From NCBI GenBank assembly GCA_017477435.1, contig JAFUVV010000039.1:1-50485 (forward strand): a DNA stretch of 50,485 nt, read 5' to 3'. The notes below the pieces were generated by a model. It was given only the letters and a program-made list of their open reading frames with translations, was not told the DNA's origin and did no database searches. The position numbers and the translations under genes are program-made. Shown in pieces: positions 8,403 to 15,958 of the stretch; position 1 is the first letter of the stretch; every line of letters starts with the position of its first letter. Source of the stretch: Prevotella sp. GTDB taxonomy: Bacteria > Bacteroidota > Bacteroidia > Bacteroidales > Bacteroidaceae.

Positions 8403-10181
8403 ATGAGAAAATCGTTTTCACTTGGGGTCTGTGTGCTCCTTTCGATGATTGTAACACTGCCTGCTCTTGCTATCGACCGCCAGAGCCTCGCATCGTATGC
8501 CAGTGCGCTGAACGGCAAGAAGAAGGAGGCGCTGAAGACGGCGATATATAATATAATAAAGGAGCCCAATACACTTGATTATGGTAATGGTTATAAAAGG
8601 ACTTGGTGGGGTTTTTACAGAACGGATCGTGTTGAGAGTACCAATGAGTGTATAAACAGATATAGTTCAAAAAAGTTTTATTTTCCTGCGTCTTACAATA
8701 ACAGACGACTTTTAGGAATGAACATAGAGCATTCGTTTCCTAAGAGTTGGTGGGGTAGTCTTGAAAACGTGGGGGCATATATGGATTTATATAATTTATA
8801 TCCTTCAGATTCTTTGGCAAATTCCTCAAAAAGTAATTTACCTATGGGTGTGGTTACTCAAATTGATGAAGAGGAAGAAGGATATGATAAGGTTGGGCGT
8901 GGTATTATTGATGGAGTTTCAGGTGTAAAGTGTTGGGAACCTGGCGACCAATATAAGGGTGACTTTTCCAGAGTATATATGTACATGGCTACATGCTATC
9001 AAGATTTGGAATGGAAAGGTACACAAGGTCTGCAACAATTGCAAAACGATGTTTGGCCGACGCTGAAGCAGTGGGCTTATACGCTTTATCTACAGTGGTT
9101 GAAGTCAGACCCTGTGGACGAGTTGGAGATTGATAGGAATAATGCTGTGAATGCCATCCAGGGCAACCGTAATTTATTTATTGATTATCCTTATCTGGCA
9201 GAATATGTGTGGGGCGACAGCGTAGATGTGGCGTTCAATCCTTATAGCTCTATTTCTACTGCATCGGATGATGACAGATATTTTACAGTGGCTCCCTCTG
9301 GCATCGCAACACCGACATTCTCACCAGAGGCAGGTGTATTTATAAATCCACAGACTGTCACAATATCATGTGCCACAGAAGGAGTGACAATTTATTATAC
9401 CACAGATGGTTCGTCTCCAAAAGACATGAATAATGTCTATACCGGTCCGTTGACTATCGATAATTCTTGTATTCTTCAGGCAGCAGCATCGGATGGGAAT
9501 GGCAATTGGAGCCTAATTGCGTATGCTAATTACACTATAGTCAACAGTTCACTTCTGTTCTATGAGAGTTTTGACCAATGTTCAGGAACTGGTGGAAATG
9601 ATGATAAGGGCTTTACTGAAGCGAGTACGTACAATAATACTTTCAAGCCAGATAATGAGGGTTGGATTGTTGCAGATAATAGATATTATGCAGCTAATAA
9701 ATGTGCTAAATTCGGCACCGGTAGTGTTGTAGGTGTTGTTACTACTCCGACGTTTGCTGTTAATGGTAAATCTACATTCTCATTCAAGGCTGCCCCATGG
9801 GGAACAGATGGAACGTCACTTACTTTGGCTGTGAATGGCAATGCAACGCTTTCGGAAACCAACTTGACAATGAAGCAAGGTGAGTGGACGGAGTATGTGC
9901 TTACGCTGACGGGCAGTGGGCAAGTGTCGATAACATTTACGCCAGCGAAGAGATTCTTCCTCGATGAGGTGATGGCGGTGAGCGAGAGCATGGCGGGCGA
10001 CGTGAACAAAGACGGACGTGTGGACATCAGCGACGTGACGGCTCTCATCGATATCGTCCTGGGTAAGGACAGCACGCAGCCGTATCAGTATGATCATGAT
10101 GCTGCCGACGTGAACGACGACGGAAAGACTGACATCAGTGATGTGACGGCACTCATCGATATCATACTGGGGAAGGAGTAA
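8403..10181 (+). CDS. Secreted endonuclease I family nuclease with dockerin pair
   Basis: 592 aa. Signal peptide of about 23 residues ('LPALA'). Residues about 35-280 are an endonuclease I (EndA/NucM-like) domain of the His-Me-finger type: motif NIEHSFPKSWWG at 108-119, with His110 the likely general base, and a 'DLYNLYPSD' strand after it. A chitobiase C-terminal-like module follows (about 300-380, 'VTIYYTTDGSSP'), then a jelly-roll-like region (about 385-530), then paired F-hand loops DVNKDGRVDISD and DVNDDGKTDISD. The predicted role is extracellular or surface-attached nucleic acid degradation. Its own putative promoter lies upstream, and it converges with argD across a hairpin. The nuclease family call is firm; the surface attachment is inferred. 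Confidence 0.85.
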   Translation: MRKSFSLGVCVLLSMIVTLPALAIDRQSLASYASALNGKKKEALKTAIYNIIKEPNTLDYGNGYKRTWWGFYRTDRVESTNECINRYSSKKFYFPASYNNRRLLGMNIEHSFPKSWWGSLENVGAYMDLYNLYPSDSLANSSKSNLPMGVVTQIDEEEEGYDKVGRGIIDGVSGVKCWEPGDQYKGDFSRVYMYMATCYQDLEWKGTQGLQQLQNDVWPTLKQWAYTLYLQWLKSDPVDELEIDRNNAVNAIQGNRNLFIDYPYLAEYVWGDSVDVAFNPYSSISTASDDDRYFTVAPSGIATPTFSPEAGVFINPQTVTISCATEGVTIYYTTDGSSPKDMNNVYTGPLTIDNSCILQAAASDGNGNWSLIAYANYTIVNSSLLFYESFDQCSGTGGNDDKGFTEASTYNNTFKPDNEGWIVADNRYYAANKCAKFGTGSVVGVVTTPTFAVNGKSTFSFKAAPWGTDGTSLTLAVNGNATLSETNLTMKQGEWTEYVLTLTGSGQVSITFTPAKRFFLDEVMAVSESMAGDVNKDGRVDISDVTALIDIVLGKDSTQPYQYDHDAADVNDDGKTDISDVTALIDIILGKE

Positions 10182-10212
10182 AACCCACTCTTGGTTCCAA
10201 ACTCACCCTCAG

Positions 10213-10260
10213 TCCCTCCCTAAGGAATAGAAGGTCCTCCTTTTGTCCCTTAGGGAGGGA
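10213..10260. terminator. Bidirectional terminator-like hairpin
   Basis: A perfect 13-bp inverted repeat, TCCCTCCCTAAGG at 10213-10225 and its complement at 10248-10260, with a 22-base loop. It lies between the convergent nuclease gene and argD. The stem is GC-rich like the REP-like repeats elsewhere in the window, so it may be a repeat recruited as a terminator. Confidence 0.6.
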
Positions 10261-10264
10261 AGTT

Positions 10265-11395
10265 TTATTTGAGGACTTGGGCGAGGCTGTTGATGAAGCG
10301 GTCGGCGTCGGAGGTAGTTAGGCATAGCGGCGGTAACAGACGGAGGACGTTGGTGCCGGCGCAGCCTGTGAAGATGTGATGCTCGTGGAGCAGTTGCTGG
10401 CGTACGTCTTTGTAGGGCATGTCGAGTTCGATGCCGAACATGAGTCCCCGTCCGCGAACGTCGACGACATGCGGTAGTTGCATCTCTTTTAGTTTGTCGA
10501 TTAGGTAGTTGCCTGTCTTAAGCGCGTTTTCTGTCAGATTTTCTTTTTCCATCACTTCAGCCGTTGCTATTGCTGCTGCGCAGGCGAGGTGGTTCCCTCC
10601 GAAGGTTGTACCGAGTTGTCCGTACTGTGGTGTGAACTCGGGCGAGATGAGCATTGCTCCCATCGGAAATCCGTTGGCTATGCCTTTCGCCATGGTGATG
10701 ATGTCGGGGCGTATGTCGAGCCATTGATGTGCGAAGAACCGTCCGCTGCGACCGTAGCCACACTGTATCTCGTCGGCGATGAGCACCGTGCCATGCTCCC
10801 GGCATAGCGCTTGCAGCCCTTGCATGAACTCTCGCGTGGCGAGGCGTATTCCACCCACTCCCTGTATGCATTCAACGATCACGGCGCAAACGTCACCTTT
10901 TTCTATCTCTGCTGCCCATGCGTCGAGGTCGTTCAGCGGCAGTCGGCATACGTGTCCGCCGTCGTTTATCGGTGCGATGATCTTTGCGTTGTCGGTTGCC
11001 TCCACGGCGAGCGATGTGCGTCCGTGGAATGCCTTCTGTGCGGCGAGGATGCGTGTGCGGCCAGTGTGGAACGATGCCAGCTTGAGAGCGTTCTCGTTGG
11101 CTTCGGCTCCGCTGTTGATGAGAAACAGCTGATAGTCGTCATACCCGCTCAGTCGTCCGAGGCGATCAGCTAGTTCTTGCTGAAGAGGATTTACCACCGA
11201 GTTGCTGTAGAATCCGATCTTCTTCACCTGACATGTTATGGCATCGATGTAACGGGGGTGGCTGTGTCCGATGCTGATCACTGCATGGCCGCCGTAGAGA
11301 TCGAGATATTCTGTGCCGTGGTCGTCGTAGATGTGGCATCCGCGACCGCTCACGATGTTTATGTCGAAGAGTGGGTAGACGTTGTATAAGTTCAT
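10265..11395 (-). CDS. argD: N-acyl(succinyl)ornithine aminotransferase
   Basis: 376 aa, full length for class III PLP aminotransferases. It interconverts N-acylglutamate semialdehyde and N-acylornithine in arginine synthesis; in Bacteroidales the acyl group is probably succinyl, given argF' in this window. Seen: 'INSGAEANENALKLA' PLP phosphate-binding region near 93-107, 'FHGRT' at 123-127, 'IADEIQCGYGRSG' near 206-218, and 'MAKGIANGFPMG' with the Schiff-base Lys237. Last gene of the minus-strand arg group, 35 bases after argC; that gap holds a short TTCATAGTT-type tandem repeat. Confidence 0.93.
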   Translation of the reverse strand: MNLYNVYPLFDINIVSGRGCHIYDDHGTEYLDLYGGHAVISIGHSHPRYIDAITCQVKKIGFYSNSVVNPLQQELADRLGRLSGYDDYQLFLINSGAEANENALKLASFHTGRTRILAAQKAFHGRTSLAVEATDNAKIIAPINDGGHVCRLPLNDLDAWAAEIEKGDVCAVIVECIQGVGGIRLATREFMQGLQALCREHGTVLIADEIQCGYGRSGRFFAHQWLDIRPDIITMAKGIANGFPMGAMLISPEFTPQYGQLGTTFGGNHLACAAAIATAEVMEKENLTENALKTGNYLIDKLKEMQLPHVVDVRGRGLMFGIELDMPYKDVRQQLLHEHHIFTGCAGTNVLRLLPPLCLTTSDADRFINSLAQVLK

Positions 11396-11430
11396 AGTTT
11401 ATAGTTCATAGTTCATAGTTATGGGGAACT

Positions 11431-12423
11431 TCAGAATGCCGATGCCTTGAGGCGGAGGCCTGTGATTTCGTCGATGCCGGCCATGATATTCATATTCTGC
11501 ACGGCCTGTCCTACGGCTCCTTTCAGCAGGTTGTCGATTGCGGCAGTGATGAGCAGCCGACCAGCGTCTTTCTCGCAGTGGATGAGACACTTGTTGGTGT
11601 TCACCACTTGCTTCAGCGAGATGTCGCCATCCACGTAATGAGTGAACGGTTCGTCGGCATAGAAACTTTTATATATGTCCACTATATCTTCTGCCGTTGC
11701 CGTACACCGTGTCACCATCGTCGCGAAGATGCCTCGTGCGAAGTCGCCTCGCCATGGTATGAAGTCGATCGTAGGGCGTGAGCTGTCGCCGTCGAAGGAT
11801 GAAATGTTGGCCCCTAACTCGTTGAGCGACTGACATATCTCTGCGAGGTGCTGATGGCGGAATGGTTTATAGACGCTCATGTTGTCGGTTCGCCACGAGA
11901 AGTGAGTCGTCGGTTGCGGCTTCTGTCCTGCTCCAGTGCTTCCCGTGACGGCGTTGACGACCACGTCGGAGTCAATGAGTCCAGCCTTGGCGAGAGGCAA
12001 TAATCCGAGCTGCAGGCATGTAGCAAAGCACCCTGGGTTGGCTACGCAACGCGCGCCGGCAATCGCCGTACGATGGATCTCAGGCAGTCCGTAGACGAAT
12101 GGATTCCCGTCGCGGCGGATGCGGAAATCCTGCGCGAGGTCGATGATTTTCACCCTCGGCGGGATAGCGTGCTCTTTCAGAAACGCCTCGCTCTTCCCAT
12201 GTCCGAAGCATAGGAAGACGAAATCGGCGTCGTCGAACGGCATGTCGGTAGAGAATCGCATGTCGGTGTCGCCCACGAGGTCGGTGTGCACGTCGCTCAC
12301 CGGTCGTCCACCGTTGCTCTCGCTGTGGGCGAAGACTATCTCTGCCTGTGGATGATTCACGAGCAGCCGTATCAGTTCGCCGCCGGTGTAGCCGGCAGCG
12401 CCAAGAATGCCAATCCTGATCAT
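11431..12423 (-). CDS. argC: N-acyl-gamma-glutamyl-phosphate reductase
   Basis: 330 aa, normal length. NADPH-dependent reduction of N-acylglutamyl phosphate to the semialdehyde. Seen: N-terminal Rossmann motif 'GILGAAGYTGGELIRLL' at 5-21 and the catalytic Cys132 in 'NPGCFATCLQL'. 'GSTGAGQKP' follows later, as usual in the family. It starts 11 bases after the stop of the PspC-like gene and lies upstream of argD, consistent with one operon. Confidence 0.94.
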   Translation of the reverse strand: MIRIGILGAAGYTGGELIRLLVNHPQAEIVFAHSESNGGRPVSDVHTDLVGDTDMRFSTDMPFDDADFVFLCFGHGKSEAFLKEHAIPPRVKIIDLAQDFRIRRDGNPFVYGLPEIHRTAIAGARCVANPGCFATCLQLGLLPLAKAGLIDSDVVVNAVTGSTGAGQKPQPTTHFSWRTDNMSVYKPFRHQHLAEICQSLNELGANISSFDGDSSRPTIDFIPWRGDFARGIFATMVTRCTATAEDIVDIYKSFYADEPFTHYVDGDISLKQVVNTNKCLIHCEKDAGRLLITAAIDNLLKGAVGQAVQNMNIMAGIDEITGLRLKASAF

Positions 12424-12434
12424 GCGTTCCGATG

Positions 12435-12626
12435 TTAGAAATTAGGCGACTTTGGAGCCAGTATCCACAGGAGGATGTAGGCCAGCAGTCCTGTGCCGAA
12501 GCCGAAGAAGAGGACCACAAAGCCGATTCTCACGAGCAGCGAGTCGATGTTGAAATACTCTGCCAGTCCTCCGCATACGCCACCGATTTTCTTGTCGGTG
12601 GTCGACAGATAAAAGCGTTTTTCCAT
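12435..12626 (-). CDS. PspC domain small membrane protein
   Basis: 63 aa. 'KRFYLSTTDKKIGGVCGGLA' and 'YFNIDSLLVRIGFVVL' are characteristic of PspC domains, with one or two hydrophobic segments at about 32-57. PspC proteins are linked to envelope stress in other bacteria; whether this short version acts so is unknown. It is packed between argG (5-base gap) and argC (11-base gap), an unexpected place for it. Confidence 0.85.
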   Translation of the reverse strand: MEKRFYLSTTDKKIGGVCGGLAEYFNIDSLLVRIGFVVLFFGFGTGLLAYILLWILAPKSPNF

Positions 12627-12631
12627 AATTG

Positions 12632-13885
12632 TTATCTTTTTTCGTCGTTATGAATTCCGTAGTATACGCGCAGCGGCGTTGAGCTTACCTTTATGAATCC
12701 CTTTGCCTCTTCGCTTGTCCATCCGTGCTGCATCTCGCCATATTCTCCGAGTTTCGACTTCAGCAGGTCGTCTTTCGAGTCCACTCCCACGGTGTCGAAT
12801 CCGTAGGGCCGCAGTCGTAGGATAGCAGTGCCGTTCACGTTTCGTTGCGAGGAGGTGAGCATTGCCTCGATGTCGGGCATGACGGGTTCGAGGTACTGAC
12901 TCTCGTGGAGGAACATGCCGTACCAGTTAGCCACCTGGTCTTTCCAGTATTGCTGCCATTTCGAGAGAGTGTATTTCTCCAGCAGTCGGTGGGCTTCGAT
13001 GATGAGCATTGGTGCTGCGGCTTCGAATCCCACGCGCCCTTTTATCCCGATGATGGTGTCGCCGACGTTGCAGTCGCGTCCTACGGCGTATGCGGCTCCG
13101 ATTTCTTCTATTCGCTGTATGGCTTTTATCTTGTCGGTGAACCGCTCGCCGTCGACGGCAACAATCTCTCCTTTTTCAAACTCAATTTTCAGCAGTCGTT
13201 CTTCGGTCTGCGTGACGTGTTTGAGGAATGCCTCTTCGGGCAGTCCCTGCGCCGAGTCGAGCAGTTCGCCGCCGCAGATACTCGTGCCCCAGATGCCTAC
13301 GTTGTAGGAGTATTTCAGCTTGGCGAAGTCGGCATTGAAGCCATGGGCATTGAGATAGTCAACTTCGTCTTTTCGCGACAGTTTCTCGTCGCGGGTCAGT
13401 GTGATGATTTTCACCCCTGGTGCCATGACAAGGAATGTCATGTCGAAGCGTATCTGGTCGTTGCCAGCCCCTGTCGATCCGTGTGCAATGGCATCTGCTC
13501 CCACCTCGTTGGCGTAGCGTGCGATGGCGATGGCCTGGAAGATACGCTCTGAAGATACGCTGATGGGGTAGCAGTTGTTGCGCAGTACGTTGCCGAAGAT
13601 CATGTATCGGAGCGATTTCTCGTAGTATTCCTGTGTCACGTCGAGCGTCACGTAGTGCTTTGCACCGAGCTTGTAGGCGTTTTCTTCGTTCTTCTTCAGT
13701 TGCTCCTGTGAGAATCCTCCTGTGTTTGCACAGGCGGCATAAACTTCCCAACCCTCGTTTGCCAGTCGCATTACGGTGTATGATGTGTCGAGCCCGCCGG
13801 AGAATGCAACGACGACCTTGGGGGCGGAGCCCACCCCCGACCCCTCCCTGTGGAGGGGAGTTTCGAAAGTTTGATTTGCTTTCAT
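12632..13885 (-). CDS. argG: Argininosuccinate synthase with altered N-terminus
   Basis: 417 aa from the ATG at 13885; a longer upstream frame exists but that ATG overlaps the preceding stop as ATGA, the usual coupled arrangement. It joins citrulline and aspartate using ATP. The ATP pyrophosphatase loop 'VVVAFSGGLDTSYTV' normally begins a few residues after Met; here about 20 extra residues precede it (MKANQTFE... then TPLHREGSGVGSAP). Those extra residues are encoded largely by a REP-like repeat (13826-13860). The rest looks intact ('HGSTGAGNDQIRFD'). The N-terminal extension is probably tolerated, because the catalytic loop follows unbroken. Confidence 0.93.
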   Translation of the reverse strand: MKANQTFETPLHREGSGVGSAPKVVVAFSGGLDTSYTVMRLANEGWEVYAACANTGGFSQEQLKKNEENAYKLGAKHYVTLDVTQEYYEKSLRYMIFGNVLRNNCYPISVSSERIFQAIAIARYANEVGADAIAHGSTGAGNDQIRFDMTFLVMAPGVKIITLTRDEKLSRKDEVDYLNAHGFNADFAKLKYSYNVGIWGTSICGGELLDSAQGLPEEAFLKHVTQTEERLLKIEFEKGEIVAVDGERFTDKIKAIQRIEEIGAAYAVGRDCNVGDTIIGIKGRVGFEAAAPMLIIEAHRLLEKYTLSKWQQYWKDQVANWYGMFLHESQYLEPVMPDIEAMLTSSQRNVNGTAILRLRPYGFDTVGVDSKDDLLKSKLGEYGEMQHGWTSEEAKGFIKVSSTPLRVYYGIHNDEKR

Positions 13886-14332
13886 ATCTCTTTTTTGATC
13901 TTTGAAATTACGTTTTCTGTATTGGCAATTATTTCTTCGTTTTTGAAGCGTATGATTTTCCATCCTTTTGAGATTAACCACTCACTTCTCTTTTCATCAT
14001 ATTCCTTTTGTTCTGGCTGGTCGTGATATCCGCCATCTATTTCGATGGCTATTTTTTTTGTAGGACAAGAGAAATCAACTATGTAGTTTCCTATAATATG
14101 TTGTCTTCGGAAGTGCAGCCCAAGTTGTTTTCCTTTCAGATAATTCCATATTATAGCCTCAGCCTCCGTAGGATTTTTCCTGTTTTTATCTGCCAGCTCT
14201 TTTAGAACATCATAGTTTGCGCAATCCGCCGTCTGATATGATTTGCGTATGGAGCCCCCCTCCCCAGGGAGGGGTTGGGGGTGGGCTGTTCTTATGGAGC
14301 CCCCCTCCCCAGGGAGGGGTTGGGGGTGGGCT
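13826..14332 (-). mobile_element. Putative DUF559 cassette bounded by inverted REP-like repeats
   Basis: One repeat lies at 13826-13860 and two in direct tandem at 14251-14287 and 14296-14332 (period 45), in opposite orientation to the first. Over about 32 bases, the left repeat's complement and the right repeats differ at about two positions; the outer ends are AGCCCACCCCC and GGGGGTGGGCT. The interior (about 13865-14245) is strikingly AT-rich against its neighbours and encodes a DUF559 nuclease domain. The cassette lies at the junction of two arg genes, extends the upstream protein at its C-terminus and supplies a new start and N-terminus for argG. Target-site duplications were not identified. 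Confidence 0.6.
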
Positions 14333-14916
14333 TCCAGCCGTTCGATGCGGCGTAACACATCTTCCGGTATCTTTGCTGGGAGGTGTTCCTCGGGATCGAA
14401 GAGCATTGCCGTGCAGATGCAGTAGTGTCGGTCGGTGCGGCGTAGGATGTCAACGTTCTTACATCCGTTGCACCCGTCCCAGAAGGCGTCGTCGTCGGTG
14501 AGTTCGGCAAACGTCACTGGCTTGTAGCCCAGCTGCGTGTTCATCGTCATCACGGCAGCGCCGCTGGTGAGCGAGAATATCTTCGCGTTGGGCCATCTGG
14601 TGCGTGCGAGGGAGAACGTGAGGTCTTTTATCCGCTTGGCTATTCCCTGGCCGCGGAAGTCGGGATGTACGATGAGTCCGCTCGTGGTGACGTATTTTTT
14701 GTTTTCCCATGTCTCGATGTAGCTGAACCCTGCGAATCTGTCGCCGGCAAGGGCAATGACGGCCTTCGCCTGCAGTATCTTGTCGAGCAGATACTCGTGT
14801 GTGCGGCGTGCAATACCAGTTCCGCGCACGCTGGCAGCGTCGCTGATGGTCTGGAGTATCGAGTCGACATATTTCTCGTGGCTCTCATCGGCCACTACGA
14901 TTTTTATTTCTTCCAC
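13882..14916 (-). CDS. GNAT N-acyltransferase fused to DUF559 nuclease domain
   Basis: 344 aa. Residues 1-195 are a GNAT acyltransferase, with the acyl-CoA loop 'VHPDFRGQGIAKRI' at 83-96 and a 'QLGYKPV' segment. Its place between argR and argG suggests it makes N-acyl(succinyl)glutamate, the first arginine intermediate; I recall genetic work in Bacteroides supporting that role for the orthologue. Residues 197-224 are two copies of 'HPQPLPGEGGSIR', encoded by tandem repeats. Residues about 226-344 are DUF559, a Vsr-like PD-(D/E)xK nuclease fold with 'NYIVDFSCP' (Asp281) and 'IAIEIDGGYH' (Glu292, Asp294). GNAT is GC-rich and DUF559 AT-rich, so the fusion looks recent. The stop overlaps the argG start (ATGA). 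Confidence 0.85.
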   Translation of the reverse strand: MEEIKIVVADESHEKYVDSILQTISDAASVRGTGIARRTHEYLLDKILQAKAVIALAGDRFAGFSYIETWENKKYVTTSGLIVHPDFRGQGIAKRIKDLTFSLARTRWPNAKIFSLTSGAAVMTMNTQLGYKPVTFAELTDDDAFWDGCNGCKNVDILRRTDRHYCICTAMLFDPEEHLPAKIPEDVLRRIERLEAHPQPLPGEGGSIRTAHPQPLPGEGGSIRKSYQTADCANYDVLKELADKNRKNPTEAEAIIWNYLKGKQLGLHFRRQHIIGNYIVDFSCPTKKIAIEIDGGYHDQPEQKEYDEKRSEWLISKGWKIIRFKNEEIIANTENVISKIKKEI

Positions 14917-15074
14917 CTTATTTATATTTATTGGGAGTTATGGAGTTGTGGAGTAAAAGGAGTTATGACATGTGAATTGCATTTATGTGCGATATGTGCC
15001 TGCCGATGCTAAAATGGTCGCCTTTGCTCCTCTGTTTCCTGATTATTTGTCTTTATACCTTTTCTTCTGAGCGT

Positions 15075-15548
15075 TCATTCCGGCGAGAGTATCTCTCCGA
15101 GCCTCCTCACTGTTGTTTCCTTGTCGCCTGCCTCGTCGAGGGCGAGGAAGATGGTGTCGTCGCCGGCTATTGTGCCGAGGATTCCCGCGATGTTGGCCGT
15201 GTCGATGTGATAGGCTATGCTGCTGGCGTAGCCCGGTTTTGTGCGTACGACGGCGATGTTTCCCGACACCCGGAGCGTGAGGAATCCCGTGCCGTTCATC
15301 ATCTCGCTGATGGTCTGCGGGACGGGTGAGCGACGCACGATGCTCGTCTCGGGCAGTTTGTAGCAGTAGCCGCCGAGCGAGGTGGGCTGCTTCGTCACTT
15401 TCATCTTCTTCATGTCGCGGCTCAGCGTGGCCTGTGTGACGTTGTGTCCCACCTTGCGGAGCTCCACCAGCAACTCCTCCTGGCTGCCGATCTCTTTCTC
15501 GGAAAGAATCATGCGGACGTATTCGAGTCGTTCTTTCTTTGTTTTCAT
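15075..15548 (-). CDS. argR: Arginine repressor
   Basis: 157 aa from the ATG at 15548, which gives the usual ArgR N-terminus 'KKERLEYVRMILSE'; a much longer frame runs upstream without support. N-terminal winged helix with 'GHNVTQATLSRDMKKM' (SRD motif), then the C-terminal oligomerisation and arginine-binding domain with 'GTIAGDDTIFLAL'. It should repress the arg genes when arginine is plentiful. First gene of the minus-strand arg group; a 158-base gap separates it from the acyltransferase. Confidence 0.93.
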   Translation of the reverse strand: MKTKKERLEYVRMILSEKEIGSQEELLVELRKVGHNVTQATLSRDMKKMKVTKQPTSLGGYCYKLPETSIVRRSPVPQTISEMMNGTGFLTLRVSGNIAVVRTKPGYASSIAYHIDTANIAGILGTIAGDDTIFLALDEAGDKETTVRRLGEILSPE

Positions 15549-15578
15549 GAAATGTATATTTATTCTGTTTTCTGCCTG

Positions 15579-15610
15579 CAAAATTACATATTCTTGCACA
15601 AACCACCAAA
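15579..15610 (-). promoter_or_regulatory. argR promoter
   Basis: On the minus strand, TTTG (15607-15610), a 20-base spacer, then TAATTTTG (15579-15586): a full match to the Bacteroidetes promoter. About 30 bases separate the -7 box from the argR start. Confidence 0.75.
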
Positions 15611-15634
15611 TGTTTATGCGTTTTTCTGTTGTTT

Positions 15635-15653
15635 TATGCAGGTTAAATGCATG
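15635..15653. promoter_or_regulatory. Candidate ArgR operator
   Basis: TATGCA-GGTTAAA-TGCATG is an inverted repeat with ATGCA/TGCAT arms, just upstream of the argR -33 box, where an autorepressor site is expected. Known ARG boxes in several phyla carry similar TGCAT half-sites. Only one clear site is seen, so this is tentative. Confidence 0.35.
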
Positions 15654-15728
15654 TTTTGTTGCACTGGGAATATTTTTCTGCTGTGTCGGGAAGGCCGTCA
15701 GGGTGGCTTTGGTCGGTGGGTGGGGGAG

Positions 15729-15750
15729 AGTGCATGGGCCTTGTACTGTC
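15729..15750. repeat. Single unit of the 22-bp AGTAC repeat family
   Basis: AGTGCATGGGCCTTGTACT followed by three more bases matches the unit of the four-copy arrays at 29139, 35476 and 43641 with two changes. It stands alone in the argR/subtilase intergenic region. Confidence 0.6.
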
Positions 15751-15853
15751 GCCGAAACACGTGGACGGTTGTCCATATTGACTGCCAATACGCCGTTTTT
15801 GTGTTAAAATAACGCTGTTTCGCAGAAATTTTTTACAAAATGAAACAATTTTC

Positions 15854-15884
15854 TTGCGAGAAATTAAAAACTTTACTACTTTTG
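15854..15884 (+). promoter_or_regulatory. Promoter of the subtilase gene
   Basis: TTG at 15854-15856 and TACTTTTG at 15877-15884 with a 20-base gap. The leader to 15959 includes a small hairpin GCCG-AAAA-CGGC near 15897-15908. Confidence 0.65.
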
Positions 15885-15958
15885 CAGCTAGTTTTGCCGA
15901 AAACGGCGTTTTGACAATGGAATAAAATTATAGTGAAAGAATAATAAAAAGTATTAGA

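Noticed and set aside
13886-13981. Upstream start for ArgG
   Set aside because: It would overlap the DUF559 coding region in another frame; the ATGA overlap at 13885 is the better start.
15549-15788. N-terminal extension of ArgR by 80 residues
   Set aside because: The extension crosses the argR promoter and a 22-bp repeat unit; the ATG at 15548 gives the normal ArgR length.
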